A stretch of DNA of 64,000 nt from Natronobacillus azotifigens (GCF_026805325.1 NZ_JAPRAT010000002.1:124001-188000), one strand, 5' to 3'. Counted from the stretch's first letter, positions 35,891-45,113 are shown. Notes: a model not told the origin generated them from the letters alone. Translations and numbers: made by a program.

Positions 35891-37206
35891 TGCCATTTTT
35901 TTCGCATAAAAAAAGTAACCGTTGCAATGATCGCGATAAATCCAAAACTAATAAAAAATCCGATCCGAGCTGTCTGGTCAAACAAAGTTCCCACAATGCC
36001 GATTAACAATAGACCAATTCCAATCCAGCGTTTGATCTCACTAAATTTCGTAATTTTTATTAGTTTATGATAAGAATACAATATAAAAATCCATATATAT
36101 AACAACATTAGACTCGCTGCCGTGGTAATGTACTCATAAATTTTATCAGGTAATAACAATGCGACTACGATCGATCCTACTAATCCAATTGCGGTTACCA
36201 ATACCGAATAATAGGGAACATCACGAAAACCAGTTTTGGCAAATATTTTCGGTGCATCTCGATCTTCTGCTAAAGAAGTCAAAATCGTCGTGATTCCATA
36301 CAGCGAGGCTACCATTGTTGAAAATCCTCCAATAATAAGTACCCCATTAAAGATGTGTGTAATAACAGTAAAATTAAATTGTTGTAAAACCATAATAAAG
36401 GGACTTTCATCTGTACTAAATGAATCAAGGGGCGAAATCCATACAGCTAATCCGATGGAAAGTAGATAAATGATCGTTAAAACAGAAATCATGACGCGCC
36501 CTGCTTTTGCAGCTTGTTTCGTATCTTCTAACTCATTGGACATAATCCCCATTACTTCGATGCCGGCAAAAGCATATAGCACAAAAATAAATCCTGTCCA
36601 AACCCCTTTAAAACCTTCAGGAAAAAAACCTTCCATGGTCAAAGGAAAGCTTCGTTCGGCTGAAACGTCTGGAAAAACCCCACTAAGTGCTAAAAAACAA
36701 ATTATAATGAACATTAAGATAGCTGCTATTTTCATTGCACCAAATACATTTTCTACCTTTTCAAACCCAACGACACCAGTAATGATAACCCCAATTCCTA
36801 ATACAGAAAAAACACTAGACATAATCCATAGTGGTAAGTTCGGAAACCAAAATTGAGCAAATATCGAAATGGCAATTAATTGACTTCCCATAATGAGGAG
36901 TTCTGATGTCCAATATACCCATCCATTACTAAAACCAGCCCATCGTCCATAAGCTTTTTTCGCATATGTTCGAAACGAACCTTTCTGAGGATCTGCGGAA
37001 GTCATACTGGATAATGCATCATAAACAATATAAGTAGCTAAAGCTGCCAAAACAAACAAAAGCAATATCATTGGTCCAGAACGTTGAATCGCGATAGCAG
37101 AACCTAAAAAGAACCCAGTTCCGATTGTGCACCCAACACCAATTAACGATAGTTGCCACCATTTTATTTTTTTTGCTTGTTTCACTTGTTTTGCACATGT
37201 TTTCAT
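35887..37206 (-). CDS. APC family amino acid permease
   Basis: 439 residues, twelve helices. The N-terminal LIGVGCTIGTGFFLGS matches the helix-1 substrate motif (GxGxxxGxG-like) of the APC superfamily. A FVLYAFAGIEVMGIMSNE block in helix 6 is typical too. The start at 37206 follows AAGGGAG. Substrate unknown. No obvious terminator beyond the convergent end; 37207-37488 holds no gene I can support. Confidence 0.87.
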   Translation of the reverse strand: MKTCAKQVKQAKKIKWWQLSLIGVGCTIGTGFFLGSAIAIQRSGPMILLLFVLAALATYIVYDALSSMTSADPQKGSFRTYAKKAYGRWAGFSNGWVYWTSELLIMGSQLIAISIFAQFWFPNLPLWIMSSVFSVLGIGVIITGVVGFEKVENVFGAMKIAAILMFIIICFLALSGVFPDVSAERSFPLTMEGFFPEGFKGVWTGFIFVLYAFAGIEVMGIMSNELEDTKQAAKAGRVMISVLTIIYLLSIGLAVWISPLDSFSTDESPFIMVLQQFNFTVITHIFNGVLIIGGFSTMVASLYGITTILTSLAEDRDAPKIFAKTGFRDVPYYSVLVTAIGLVGSIVVALLLPDKIYEYITTAASLMLLYIWIFILYSYHKLIKITKFSEIKRWIGIGLLLIGIVGTLFDQTARIGFFISFGFIAIIATVTFFMRKKWH

Positions 37207-37488
37207 AACCGTAACTTCTCCCTTATCGCAATGTAGCTTCAAAGTAAATGCCTTAGCTCGCATTAGTATTTCCGCATTTCAGGAAATCTTATTCAACAAT
37301 AAGTGAAACATCAAGACAGTGTTATTTTTTTGTGTGAAAAACCTAACAATCCTTTGGAATGCTGGCTTCGATTATTTTTAAGAAAAATCAAGAAAAAACG
37401 AGCATTCCAGAACGGACTACTCGTTTCACATTTTTACATGTATTTTGATCGAGGGAAATGTGATCATTGTTGGCGCAACGTTTCATCG

Positions 37489-37941
37489 TTATCTAAAATC
37501 GTCCTCATCATCATCAAATTCTTCGTCATAATAATCACTTAATTCTTCTGACGTTTCCATGCTGTATTCCATTCTTCGTATCGGAATAGCTTGAAGTTTC
37601 TGTTCATGTAGTTCATTTACCACATAGCGATGGTAAAATGCTTCAAAAATACCGATTAAAATGGCTGAGAATAATGCTGCAATAAGTGGATCTCCACCAA
37701 CAGTCAATACATCTGCCATTAAATAGATAACCGCAAGCGCAATACCAAAATCCACCAAAGTAGTTACTGCATTATTTGTCCTCTCGAGAATAATTAGATC
37801 ACCGATAAAATAGGATACAATGCTAACCATGTTGATAAAAAGAATATATTCAATAGCCATTCCATAAACCATTCCTAGAACGAGATACAACAATACGAAT
37901 GTAGCAACAAATTTTATCGCAATTAACTTTATGTGTTCCAT
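37489..37941 (-). CDS. DUF2512 (YndM-like) membrane protein, paralogue 3
   Basis: 150 residues with four helices (about 8-26, 29-49, 62-82, 85-103), the pattern KFVATFVLLYLVLG near residue 10, IGDLIILERTNN near 46, and a very acidic tail (YYDEEFDDDEDDF). Matches the YndM/DUF2512 family of endospore formers; function unknown. Third of three tandem paralogues. Confidence 0.83.
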   Translation of the reverse strand: MEHIKLIAIKFVATFVLLYLVLGMVYGMAIEYILFINMVSIVSYFIGDLIILERTNNAVTTLVDFGIALAVIYLMADVLTVGGDPLIAALFSAILIGIFEAFYHRYVVNELHEQKLQAIPIRRMEYSMETSEELSDYYDEEFDDDEDDFR

Positions 37942-37986
37942 AGATGCTCCTCTATTCTACAGTTATTTTGAGTCTTAACTATCCTA

Positions 37987-38421
37987 TCAATCTTGGTCTT
38001 CAGGTTGAAAAAACACACCTAACTCATCAGAAGATTCCATTAGATAATTTGCACGCAACAAGGCAGCTTGTTTATTCTGGGAATAACTTAAGCCCCTAAT
38101 AACAAAAGGATGGAAAAACCATTCATATAAACCAATCAAAACTGCTGAGAGCAATGCTGCTATAAATGCCTCTGTACTTGCCAACAATGCATCCGTCATG
38201 AGAAAAATAACAACAAAAGCAATACTTATATCTGCTAAAGTTGCAATCGTATTATTTGTTCTCGAAAGTATCAGTAAGTCTCCAATGAAGTAAGCTAAAA
38301 TACTGACCATATTAATAAGGACAATATCAGCGATACTAATGGTAAAACCTATCCCTAATACGAGGAATAGTAAAATAAAAGTAGCAATAAACTTCATTCC
38401 AATTAACTTTGTATGATTCAT
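37987..38421 (-). CDS. DUF2512 (YndM-like) membrane protein, paralogue 2
   Basis: 144 residues, same four-helix plan: KFIATFILLFLVLG, IGDLLILSRTNN, and FHPFVIRG after helix 4. The acidic tail is shorter (FFQPEDQD). It follows paralogue 1 by 115 bases and precedes paralogue 3 by 45. Ribosome site GGAGGTG. Confidence 0.83.
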   Translation of the reverse strand: MNHTKLIGMKFIATFILLFLVLGIGFTISIADIVLINMVSILAYFIGDLLILSRTNNTIATLADISIAFVVIFLMTDALLASTEAFIAALLSAVLIGLYEWFFHPFVIRGLSYSQNKQAALLRANYLMESSDELGVFFQPEDQD

Positions 38422-38536
38422 CCGAACACCTCCTACTTGCTATCATGTCATGAATATTGGAATACTATACCTTTAATCTTATAGAAACATTATTTCATGG
38501 ACACTTCAGATTCGACCTGAATTGCTAAACATAAAA

Positions 38537-38989
38537 TTAAAACAATTCATCTTCATCTTCAAAATCCTCGTCATATTCAGGATGAAATTCCTCAGAAGTT
38601 TCCATATGATATTCCATTCCTCCTGAAGTTATAAAGTCCTCACTGGAAAAATCCAACGCTTCATAAACATACTTATGGAAAAACAGTTCAAATACTCCAA
38701 GTGCCAATGCTGAGATAAAAGACGCAGTAAAAATATTTGCATCGATCGCTATCAAATCAGTCATGAGAAAAATAACAACAAAAGCTACAATAAAATCTGC
38801 AACTGTCGCAACGGTATTATTTGTGCGTGGCAGAATGAACAAATCTCCAACTAAATAGGCTACGGTACCAATAACTAAAGTAAGCATAAACACATTCCCT
38901 AATGTAACCCCGTAGCCAAAACCTAAAACGAGATAAAGTAATCCTAATGTTGCTAAAAATTTCACAACGAATAATTGTACGTGTTTCAT
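38537..38989 (-). CDS. DUF2512 (YndM-like) membrane protein, paralogue 1
   Basis: 150 residues with KFLATLGLLYLVLG, VGDLFILPRTNN and the ending EYDEDFEDEDELF. Closest in its acidic tail to paralogue 3, suggesting that paralogue 2 diverged or lost the tail. Start ATG follows GGAGGTG. Confidence 0.83.
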   Translation of the reverse strand: MKHVQLFVVKFLATLGLLYLVLGFGYGVTLGNVFMLTLVIGTVAYLVGDLFILPRTNNTVATVADFIVAFVVIFLMTDLIAIDANIFTASFISALALGVFELFFHKYVYEALDFSSEDFITSGGMEYHMETSEEFHPEYDEDFEDEDELF

Positions 38990-39125
38990 CTGAACACCTC
39001 CTACGTCTATCTTTTGTAAAAAAAAGAAAATTATACACGTTAGTGATGTAGTTTTTTAAAACATTATGAATAGGAACACCATAATAGAGAAGAATACAAT
39101 CGAGTTGAAAAAAAGGAGGATTACG

Positions 39126-39638
39126 ATGGGCATTCTATCTGGTAACCCAAAGAAACAACCACTTCATTACGGAGAAATTTTCAGTTTGTGGTCCTATTTA
39201 CTAACCGCCAAGGGGAATTATGCTTCATACCAAACGTTTAGTAACCATGCGGGTGACAAAGAACTGAAGCAATTACTTGATGATTTAATTCAAGGAATCA
39301 AACAAGAAACGGAAACGATTGAGGAAATATTAAAAGTAAATGGAATTGCTCTCCCCCCTGCCCCACCGGAACGATCATTAGCAAATTTGGAAGATATCCC
39401 AAGTGGAGCAAAATTTAATGATTCAGAAATAAGCGCTACTATCTCCCTGAATATCGGGCAAGGATTAATTGCTTGTAGCAAAATTATGGCGGAGTCGTTA
39501 CGAGAAGATATCGCAATGATTTTTGGAAACTTTCATATGAATAAAGCACAAGTAGGAGCAAAAGCACTACGATTGAATAAAGAGAAAGGTTGGGTCATTC
39601 CCCCACCACTTCATGTAAAAATTCCAAATCAAGATTAA
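39126..39638 (+). CDS. DUF3231 family protein (single domain)
   Basis: 170-residue helical protein. HYGEIFSLWSYLLTAKGNYASYQ near residues 14-36 and FGNFHMNKAQVGAKALRLNKEKGW near 136-159 are DUF3231 signatures, a ferritin-like four-helix domain. Many family members have two such domains in about 340 residues; this one has one. The start at 39126 follows AAAGGAGG. It is divergently placed from the DUF2512 genes and has its own terminator. Confidence 0.82.
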   Translation: MGILSGNPKKQPLHYGEIFSLWSYLLTAKGNYASYQTFSNHAGDKELKQLLDDLIQGIKQETETIEEILKVNGIALPPAPPERSLANLEDIPSGAKFNDSEISATISLNIGQGLIACSKIMAESLREDIAMIFGNFHMNKAQVGAKALRLNKEKGWVIPPPLHVKIPNQD

Positions 39639-39641
39639 AAA

Positions 39642-39696
39642 AAACAAACAATCACTTGGGAAACATTACTCCCAGCTGATTGTTTGTTTTAAATTT
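39642..39696 (+). terminator. Terminator of the DUF3231 gene
   Basis: AACAAACAATCA pairs with TGATTGTTTGTT, with an inner TGGGA/TCCCA stem, followed by TTTAAATTT. Confidence 0.82.
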
Positions 39697-39738
39697 CTCA
39701 AAGCTCATTTGCTTTTATCTAATTCTATCATAAGTAAT

Positions 39739-39894
39739 GCTTTTGCCTAGGTTGAGTATGAAAAAGAGCTACAACCTCGTCGAAATAGCCACTTTTGCCT
39801 AGGTTGAACCTAAAAAACAGCTACAACCTCGTCGAAACACCCACTTTCGCCTAGGTTGAGGCCCAAATAGAGCTACAACCTCGTCAAGATACCT
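39739..39894. repeat. Three 52-bp tandem repeats with hairpins
   Basis: Units start at 39739, 39791 and 39843, with exactly 52-bp spacing. Each contains TTTTGCCTAGGTTGA (third unit TTTCGCC), a variable middle of about 12 bases, and AGCTACAACCTCGTC. Within each, AGGTTG can pair with CAACCT. No gene overlaps. It lies in the gap between the DUF3231 terminator and tenA. Confidence 0.88.
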
Positions 39895-39993
39895 TAGATC
39901 TTCTAGGATATAACCAAAAAATGCTCCAAACCTTAATAATAAGAAGGGTGAGTCACATTTTATAATAATATTTACTAAAAAAATATTATATTT

Positions 39994-40668
39994 TTATTTC
40001 AACAGATCAATTGGCCATTTTTCTAACTTGTAGGCCATTTCCCAGAATGAATATTCATATTGTGAGCTAATAATGAAATGTTCTTTCATTCGCTCTCTAT
40101 CTGATTCCGTAACGGTTTCTGCAATTTGATCAAGACGATTAATTTGTTCCTCTACGGAGGCTTTAAACCACTCAGAACCATAAGTTGAGATCCACTTTTG
40201 ATAGATCGGATCATCTGGACTCTTTGTTTTTAAGCGTTCTCCAATTTCATAATACAACCAATAACATGGTAGAATCGCTGCAATAACATCACCCAAGTGC
40301 CCAAATTGTGCTGCACGAAACAAATGAGATGTATAGGCATAGGCTGTAGGTGCCGGTTTAAAATCTTTTCGCTCTTGATCTGTTATATGAAGCAATTCTG
40401 AGAACGTTCGATGTAGGCCAAGTTCTGCCTCGTATGTTCCTTGCGCGTGTGATGCCATCCGATTCGTTATTTCTAAAGATTCTGCCTTTGCACCTCCTAG
40501 TGATTGTACACGAGCAAAAACCCCTAAATAGTATGAATCTTGCATTACATAATAACGAAAATTCTCTAACGGTAGTGAACCATCGCCGATACCTTGTACA
40601 AAAGGATGTTGAAAACTTGCTTGCCAAATGTGATCTGCCTCTTTACGAATTTGCTCTGTAAACTTCAT
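39994..40668 (-). CDS. tenA: Thiaminase II / aminopyrimidine aminohydrolase TenA
   Basis: 224-residue all-helical TenA protein. MQDSYYLGVFARVQ near residue 44 and the likely catalytic Cys in IAAILPCYWLYYEIGERL near 135 match the family, with a conserved Glu near the C-terminus (SFWEMAYKLE). It salvages thiamine by hydrolysing aminomethyl-pyrimidine. The start at 40668 follows GAGGAGGAG. Longer in-frame starts lie in the repeat element. It is preceded by a TPP riboswitch, with a mobile repeat placed between the two. Confidence 0.93.
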   Translation of the reverse strand: MKFTEQIRKEADHIWQASFQHPFVQGIGDGSLPLENFRYYVMQDSYYLGVFARVQSLGGAKAESLEITNRMASHAQGTYEAELGLHRTFSELLHITDQERKDFKPAPTAYAYTSHLFRAAQFGHLGDVIAAILPCYWLYYEIGERLKTKSPDDPIYQKWISTYGSEWFKASVEEQINRLDQIAETVTESDRERMKEHFIISSQYEYSFWEMAYKLEKWPIDLLK

Positions 40669-40680
40669 TGTCTCCTCCTC

Positions 40681-40860
40681 ATAAAGTGAAACTTCAATCA
40701 GTGGGGGTTTTTTAGGTATTCCCCCACTGATTGTTAGCCCTAAAGGATGACCTAAAGGCCCTTGAACCATTCGGGGTACTAGCGTCCGTTACTCCCACTT
40801 AAACAACTTGATATTATTGTTGTTTTGAAGTGGGAGTCTTACGGACGGTTGCTCCGGGAT
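40681..40860 (-). repeat. Structured repeat, copy 3 (in the tenA leader)
   Basis: Longest copy, about 180 bp, with an extra internal stretch of about 26 bases beside GGTTCAAG. Ends are as in the other copies: CCCGGAGC on the left after TTTTTTTAT, and TTTCACTTTAT on the right. Both hairpins are intact. It lies exactly between the T tract of the riboswitch terminator and the tenA ribosome site. Confidence 0.78.
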
Positions 40861-40905
40861 AAAAAAACCACTTCTAATCTAAAGACAGAAAGAAGTGGTG
40901 GTTTA
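40861..40905 (-). terminator. Terminator of the TPP riboswitch
   Basis: On the minus strand ACCACTTCT pairs with AGAAGTGGT, followed by TTTTTT. It is the expression platform; the repeat element begins right after the T tract. Confidence 0.85.
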
Positions 40906-40936
40906 ATCAAAAGGATATAGAACATAAACTTTTGCC

Positions 40937-41031
40937 CCACTTCCCTACGCTAGTCTTAACTAAATCAGGTTCTAAGGGTCTTGAAGATCACTTCAATCTC
41001 AGCCATTTAAATTTCATGACACCCCTAGTGG
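40937..41031 (-). ncRNA. TPP (THI-box) riboswitch
   Basis: On the minus strand: AGGGGTGTC, GGCTGAGATTGAAG, GACCCTTAGAACCTGAT and CTAGCGTAGGGAAGTGG. These are the conserved THI-box segments in the right order, and the ends pair (CCACT...AGTGG). It controls tenA transcription in response to thiamine pyrophosphate. Confidence 0.96.
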
Positions 41032-41102
41032 TTTTTATTTTTATTATATTTTTCTCTTAAAAGGTTATCATTTTCCCCTTTTTTGTCAAACAAGTTGCTT
41101 GG

Positions 41103-42980
41103 TTATTTGAGCACTTTCCAAACATCGTTCGTAAAACTGATTGGGTCTTCTACCGTTAGTCCCTCGATAAGCAATGCTTGGTTATAAAGAATATTCGTAT
41201 AAGTAGCTACTTTATCTTTATCCGTTTCATGAGCTTGTTTCATTGTTTGAAAAATTTCATGATTAACGTTAATTTCTAAAATTTTATCTGCTTGAACGTT
41301 TTGATTATCAGGCATCATGCTTAGTACTTTTTCCATCTCGATTGAAATTTCCCCTTCATTACTTAAACATACTGGGTGTGTTTTTAATCGTTTGGAAGCA
41401 CGTACATCGGTCACTTTATCTTTAAGAATTTCTTTCATTTCGTCAAATAGTGCTTGATCTTGATCTGTAGTTTTACTTTCCTCTTCAGAATCTTCTGCAT
41501 CAAAACCTAAATCGCCACTAGAGACGGATTTAAATGATTTCCCTTCATATTCTGCCAACATTTTGATCGCAAACTCATCCACATCATCTGTGAAGTAAAG
41601 AATTTCATATCCTTTATCCAGAACGACCTCTGTTTGCGGTAAGCGTTCGATACGTGCATTGGATTCACCCGTTGCATAATAAATGTATGATTGATCTTCT
41701 GGCATTCTCTCTACATATTCTTTTAATGTCACCAATTTTTCTTCTTTAGAAGAATAGAATAATAGCAGATCTTGTAACGTTTCTTTATTTTGTCCAAAAT
41801 CACTATATACACCATATTTTAATTGGCGTCCAAACGCATCATAGAATTTTTCATATTGTTCGCGTTCAGATCTTAATAATTTCACAAGTTCTGTTTTGAT
41901 TTTTTTTACGAGATTTTTCTCGATTAATTTTAATTGACGGTCATGTTGCAACATCTCACGAGAAATATTTAATGATAAGTCTTCCGAATCTACTAGACCT
42001 TTAACAAAACTAAAATAATCTGGCAGCAAGTCTGCACATTTATTCATGATCAATACGCCATTTGAATAGAGTTCTAAACCTTTTTCATAGTCAGCAGAAT
42101 AATAATTATATGGCGTAGTTTCAGGAATATAAAGAATCGCTTGATAACGGATGTTCCCATCTACACTGACGTGAATATGTTGAAGCGGTTTATCAAATCC
42201 ATAGTGTTTGTCCATATAGAATTGATTGTAATCTTCTTCTGTAAGTTCAGCTTTATTCTTCTTCCAAATCGGTACCATGCTGTTAACGGTTTGTTCTTCT
42301 GTTACTTCTTCAAATTCGTCTTCTTTATCTTCTTTTGGTTTTTGTGTAGTGAGTTCCATCTTAATTGGATAACGAATAAAATCGGAATACTTTTTAACAA
42401 TAGTTTTTAATTGATTTGGATCCAAAAATTGATCAAAATCGTCTTCGTCCGTATTCTCTTTTATTGTTAAGGTTATATCCGTACCTACCGTTTCTTTTTC
42501 CGTTGGTTCAATCGTAAAACCTTCAGCACCTTCTGACTGCCAGAGGTACGCTTCCTCTGAACCTAGGGCTTTTGATACAACCGTTACTTGATCCGCAACC
42601 ATAAATGCTGCATAAAATCCAACACCAAACTGACCAATGATATCATAACCATCTTTAATCTCGTTCTCTTTTTTAAATGCTAATGAGCCACTTTTTGCAA
42701 TAACGCCTAAATTGCTTTCTAGCTCTTCCTTTGTCATTCCGATTCCGGTATCTGAAATCGTTAATTGACGGTTTTCTTTATCCGTAGTGATTTTTATGTA
42801 ATAATCAGACTGGTTAAATGTAATAGAGTCATCCGTTAATGCTTGATAATACATTTTATCAATTGCATCGCTTGCGTTCGAAATTAACTCTCTCAAAAAT
42901 ACTTCTCGTTGAGAATAGATGGAATTAATCATCATTTCTAGCAATCGTTTTGATTCTGCTTCAAATTGTTGTTTAGCCAT
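41103..42980 (-). CDS. htpG: Chaperone protein HtpG (Hsp90)
   Basis: 625-residue Hsp90. The N-terminal GHKL ATPase has [12 protein letters not shown] (helix with catalytic Glu and Asn), [11 protein letters not shown] and [13 protein letters not shown]. The middle domain includes [12 protein letters not shown] and a catalytic-loop arginine region NISREMLQ. The C-terminal dimerisation domain ends near residue 620. An acidic stretch lies near residues 490-500. A CIRCE-type operator sits 28 bases before the start, so HrcA control is likely. Confidence 0.96.
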   Translation of the reverse strand: MAKQQFEAESKRLLEMMINSIYSQREVFLRELISNASDAIDKMYYQALTDDSITFNQSDYYIKITTDKENRQLTISDTGIGMTKEELESNLGVIAKSGSLAFKKENEIKDGYDIIGQFGVGFYAAFMVADQVTVVSKALGSEEAYLWQSEGAEGFTIEPTEKETVGTDITLTIKENTDEDDFDQFLDPNQLKTIVKKYSDFIRYPIKMELTTQKPKEDKEDEFEEVTEEQTVNSMVPIWKKNKAELTEEDYNQFYMDKHYGFDKPLQHIHVSVDGNIRYQAILYIPETTPYNYYSADYEKGLELYSNGVLIMNKCADLLPDYFSFVKGLVDSEDLSLNISREMLQHDRQLKLIEKNLVKKIKTELVKLLRSEREQYEKFYDAFGRQLKYGVYSDFGQNKETLQDLLLFYSSKEEKLVTLKEYVERMPEDQSYIYYATGESNARIERLPQTEVVLDKGYEILYFTDDVDEFAIKMLAEYEGKSFKSVSSGDLGFDAEDSEEESKTTDQDQALFDEMKEILKDKVTDVRASKRLKTHPVCLSNEGEISIEMEKVLSMMPDNQNVQADKILEINVNHEIFQTMKQAHETDKDKVATYTNILYNQALLIEGLTVEDPISFTNDVWKVLK

Positions 42981-43007
42981 ATTGTTCTCCCTCTCTTAAT
43001 GATATTA

Positions 43008-43034
43008 TTAGCAGTCAGCACCATCGAGTGCTAA
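43008..43034 (-). promoter_or_regulatory. CIRCE operator upstream of htpG
   Basis: Arms TTAGCAGTC and GAGTGCTAA around a 9-base spacer; the consensus is TTAGCACTC-N9-GAGTGCTAA. One mismatch. This is the HrcA repressor site normally found at groESL and dnaK operons. Confidence 0.9.
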
Positions 43035-43083
43035 CAATCTCTTTTTTATCATAAATAATCAAAGATGTCAACGAATACAAATG

Positions 43084-43119
43084 AAAACGCAGGGTATGAA
43101 AGCAACCCTGCGTTTTTTT
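43084..43119. terminator. Hairpin terminator between htpG and the IDEAL gene
   Basis: AAAACGCAGGGT pairs with ACCCTGCGTTTT around a 9-base loop. T runs lie on both sides (seven on plus, four on minus). It lies just after the IDEAL-domain gene on the minus strand. Confidence 0.78.
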
Positions 43120-43139
43120 ATGGTATTTTGTTGGATGTA

Positions 43140-43499
43140 TTAATTAGCTGTAGTATAGTTCAAGATCTCTTCTGTTGAAGAATCATTTTGGATTTGAATG
43201 TATTGTGCAGTTAATTCGTCAAACCATGCTTTATCATTTGTTAAAAGTGCAAGGTCGATCAATTGTGCTAATTCTTGAACAGAATAATTTGAGTTTGACT
43301 CTTGCATTGTTAACTTCGACTGATTCACTTGAATACTATGACCTGTTAACATGTCATTATCACTCATTATTACACGTAACTGTAACATATTTTCCTCTTC
43401 TGTGTCTTTTTCAATAAAACCGAGAATTCGTTGACCTTTACTTGATTCTGTTTCTACCCAATCGCCCACTTGAATAGACTTGTAACGATTTTTTTCCAT
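43140..43499 (-). CDS. IDEAL domain protein
   Basis: 119 residues. The C-terminal part holds the IDEAL-type motif LIDLALLTNDKAWFDELTAQY (residues about 81-101). The N-terminal 60 residues form a small beta-rich region (VGDWVETESSKGQRILGFIE), like a PUA/SH3-style barrel. IDEAL domains occur in Bacillus YpiB and ComK-related proteins and are thought to mediate protein contacts. Ribosome site AAAGGTGG. No further function assigned. Confidence 0.78.
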   Translation of the reverse strand: MEKNRYKSIQVGDWVETESSKGQRILGFIEKDTEEENMLQLRVIMSDNDMLTGHSIQVNQSKLTMQESNSNYSVQELAQLIDLALLTNDKAWFDELTAQYIQIQNDSSTEEILNYTTAN

Positions 43500-43797
43500 G
43501 CTTTGACACCACCTTTATGAATAATTAATTTCCAAATATTTAAATTGACAGAATAATTTGAATCGTCAATTAAAATAGTTAATTGTTATTTTATTCTTAA
43601 AAGTGAAAACTGTCAATGATCTTGCTTGAAATAGTTACACATTTTTTCTTATTAATAAGATTTACTAATTGTTCGGCTCAAAATTTCTCCATGTTTATCC
43701 ATGTACTATTACTTAGACAGATTATCAAAAACGTATTGTAATCCCGTTACTAATTTGGTATAGTGGACACAAATTCATTTACTTCAATTTAATTTGA

Positions 43798-44037
43798 AGT
43801 GAGTATAGAGGTGCGAAGAACAATAGTAAGCAATAGGAAGTCAGTGAGGACTAGTGAATATTGTTGAAAGGGTGATTCGCCGAAGTAAGCAGAAGCTCAT
43901 TTATTCTGCTCACTGGTGCAGTATTGAATAAATACCGTACTGTCATATAGTACTTGTGCTATATGGAGGGCTATCTCACGCATCATCGTGTAATAATATT
44001 TGGTGCAGTAGCGATTAGCTTTCGTTACTGCTTTTTG
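43798..44037 (+). ncRNA. Lysine riboswitch (L-box) with terminator
   Basis: AGAGGTGCGAAGAACAATAGTA, split in key parts AGAGGTGCG and AGTAAGC, then GAAAGGGTGATTCGCCGAAG, CTGGTGCAGT, ACTGTCATATAGTAC and TATGGAGGGCTATCTC match the L-box order. A terminator pairing GCAGTA-G-CG with CG-T-TACTGC, plus TTTTT, lies at 44005-44037. GGCTATCTC (43969) also pairs with GAGATAGCC (44051), enclosing the terminator. The upstream stretch 43500-43797 shows nothing else. Confidence 0.93.
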
Positions 44038-44123
44038 TGTTATTTATCAAGAGATAGCCACCTTCTTGCGTTCGTGTCTGACACGATTTTAACGTAATTT
44101 ATTTTAAAACAGAGGTGGTAATT

Positions 44124-45011
44124 ATGGATTTTGGCAGAGTAATAACAGCAATGGTTACCCCGTTTAATCAGCGGGATGAGATTGATTTTGGACAAGCAGA
44201 ACGGTTGATTGATTACCTAATTACGAATGGATCAGACGCATTAGTCGTAAATGGAACAACTGGAGAATCACCTACTTTATCAAAGGAAGAAAAAATTTCT
44301 TTTCTTAAATTTGTCGTCAACTACGTTAACAAGCGCGTTCCCATCATTGCCGGAACAGGTTCAAATAACACGACGGAATCGATCTCTCTAACTAGAGAAG
44401 CGGAAAAAATAGGTGTAGATGGGATCATGCTAGTGACTCCCTATTATAATAAACCATCACAAGAAGGCATGTATCAGCACTTCTTAGCAATCGCGAATGC
44501 GACAACATTGCCTGTCATGCTTTATAACATTCCTGGCCGAAGTGTCGTGAACTTAGCGGTAGATACCGTTATTCGTTTGTCTAAGGTTGATAATATCATT
44601 GCCATTAAAGAAGCGAGTGGAAATTTAGATGCAATTGGCATGATCGTTGCACAAACACCGGCTGATTTTTACTTGTATAGTGGTGATGATAACTTGACGT
44701 TGCCGATACTAGCTCTTGGTGGCCATGGAGTTGTCTCTGTTTCTTCTCATATCGTGGGTCGAGAAATGAAACAAATGACTGATGCTTATTTAGCTGGTGA
44801 AGTTGAAAAAGCAACGCAAATACATCAAGATATTTCATCAATAATGAAAACTCTATTCATCGCACCGAACCCAACAGCAGTAAAAGAAGCACTAGCGATG
44901 ATTGGACTTCGTGTAGGCTCTGTACGCCTGCCGCTAATCCCGCTTAACCAAAGTGAACGTGCAATATTACATGAAGCGCTGCATTCACTTCAACAACATA
45001 AAGTTAGTTAA
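44124..45011 (+). CDS. dapA: 4-hydroxy-tetrahydrodipicolinate synthase DapA
   Basis: 295-residue TIM-barrel aldolase of lysine and diaminopimelate synthesis. Motifs: NGTTGESPTLS near residue 42, the catalytic Tyr in LYNIPGRSV near 133, and the Schiff-base Lys in AIKEASGN near 161. It condenses pyruvate with aspartate semialdehyde. The ATG at 44124 follows AGAGGTGG; the GTG three codons upstream is less likely. A lysine riboswitch controls it. No other dap gene follows. Confidence 0.96.
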   Translation: MDFGRVITAMVTPFNQRDEIDFGQAERLIDYLITNGSDALVVNGTTGESPTLSKEEKISFLKFVVNYVNKRVPIIAGTGSNNTTESISLTREAEKIGVDGIMLVTPYYNKPSQEGMYQHFLAIANATTLPVMLYNIPGRSVVNLAVDTVIRLSKVDNIIAIKEASGNLDAIGMIVAQTPADFYLYSGDDNLTLPILALGGHGVVSVSSHIVGREMKQMTDAYLAGEVEKATQIHQDISSIMKTLFIAPNPTAVKEALAMIGLRVGSVRLPLIPLNQSERAILHEALHSLQQHKVS

Positions 45012-45029
45012 TAAATCGATTTTGTAGGA

Positions 45030-45100
45030 GAGAGTAACTCCCGTCCTCTCACACCGCCGTATGTACCGTTCGGTATACGGCGGTTTCATTTAAGTCCAAC
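45030..45100 (-). mobile_element. Group II intron 3'-domain remnant
   Basis: On the minus strand this follows the RT fragment and contains a stem CCGCCGTATAC/GTATACGGCGG with ACCGTTCGGT-like loop and GTGTGAGAGGACGGG, a sequence style known from regions downstream of group II intron reverse transcriptase genes. Exact boundaries are uncertain. Confidence 0.5.
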
Positions 45101-45113
45101 GTACAGTTTGATG

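Noticed and set aside
37303..37542. 79-codon plus-strand frame
   Set aside because: No ribosome site and it overlaps the real DUF2512 gene on the other strand.
39739..39894. Possible CRISPR array
   Set aside because: Only three units with about 12 variable bases inside each, no spacers of usual length and no cas genes.
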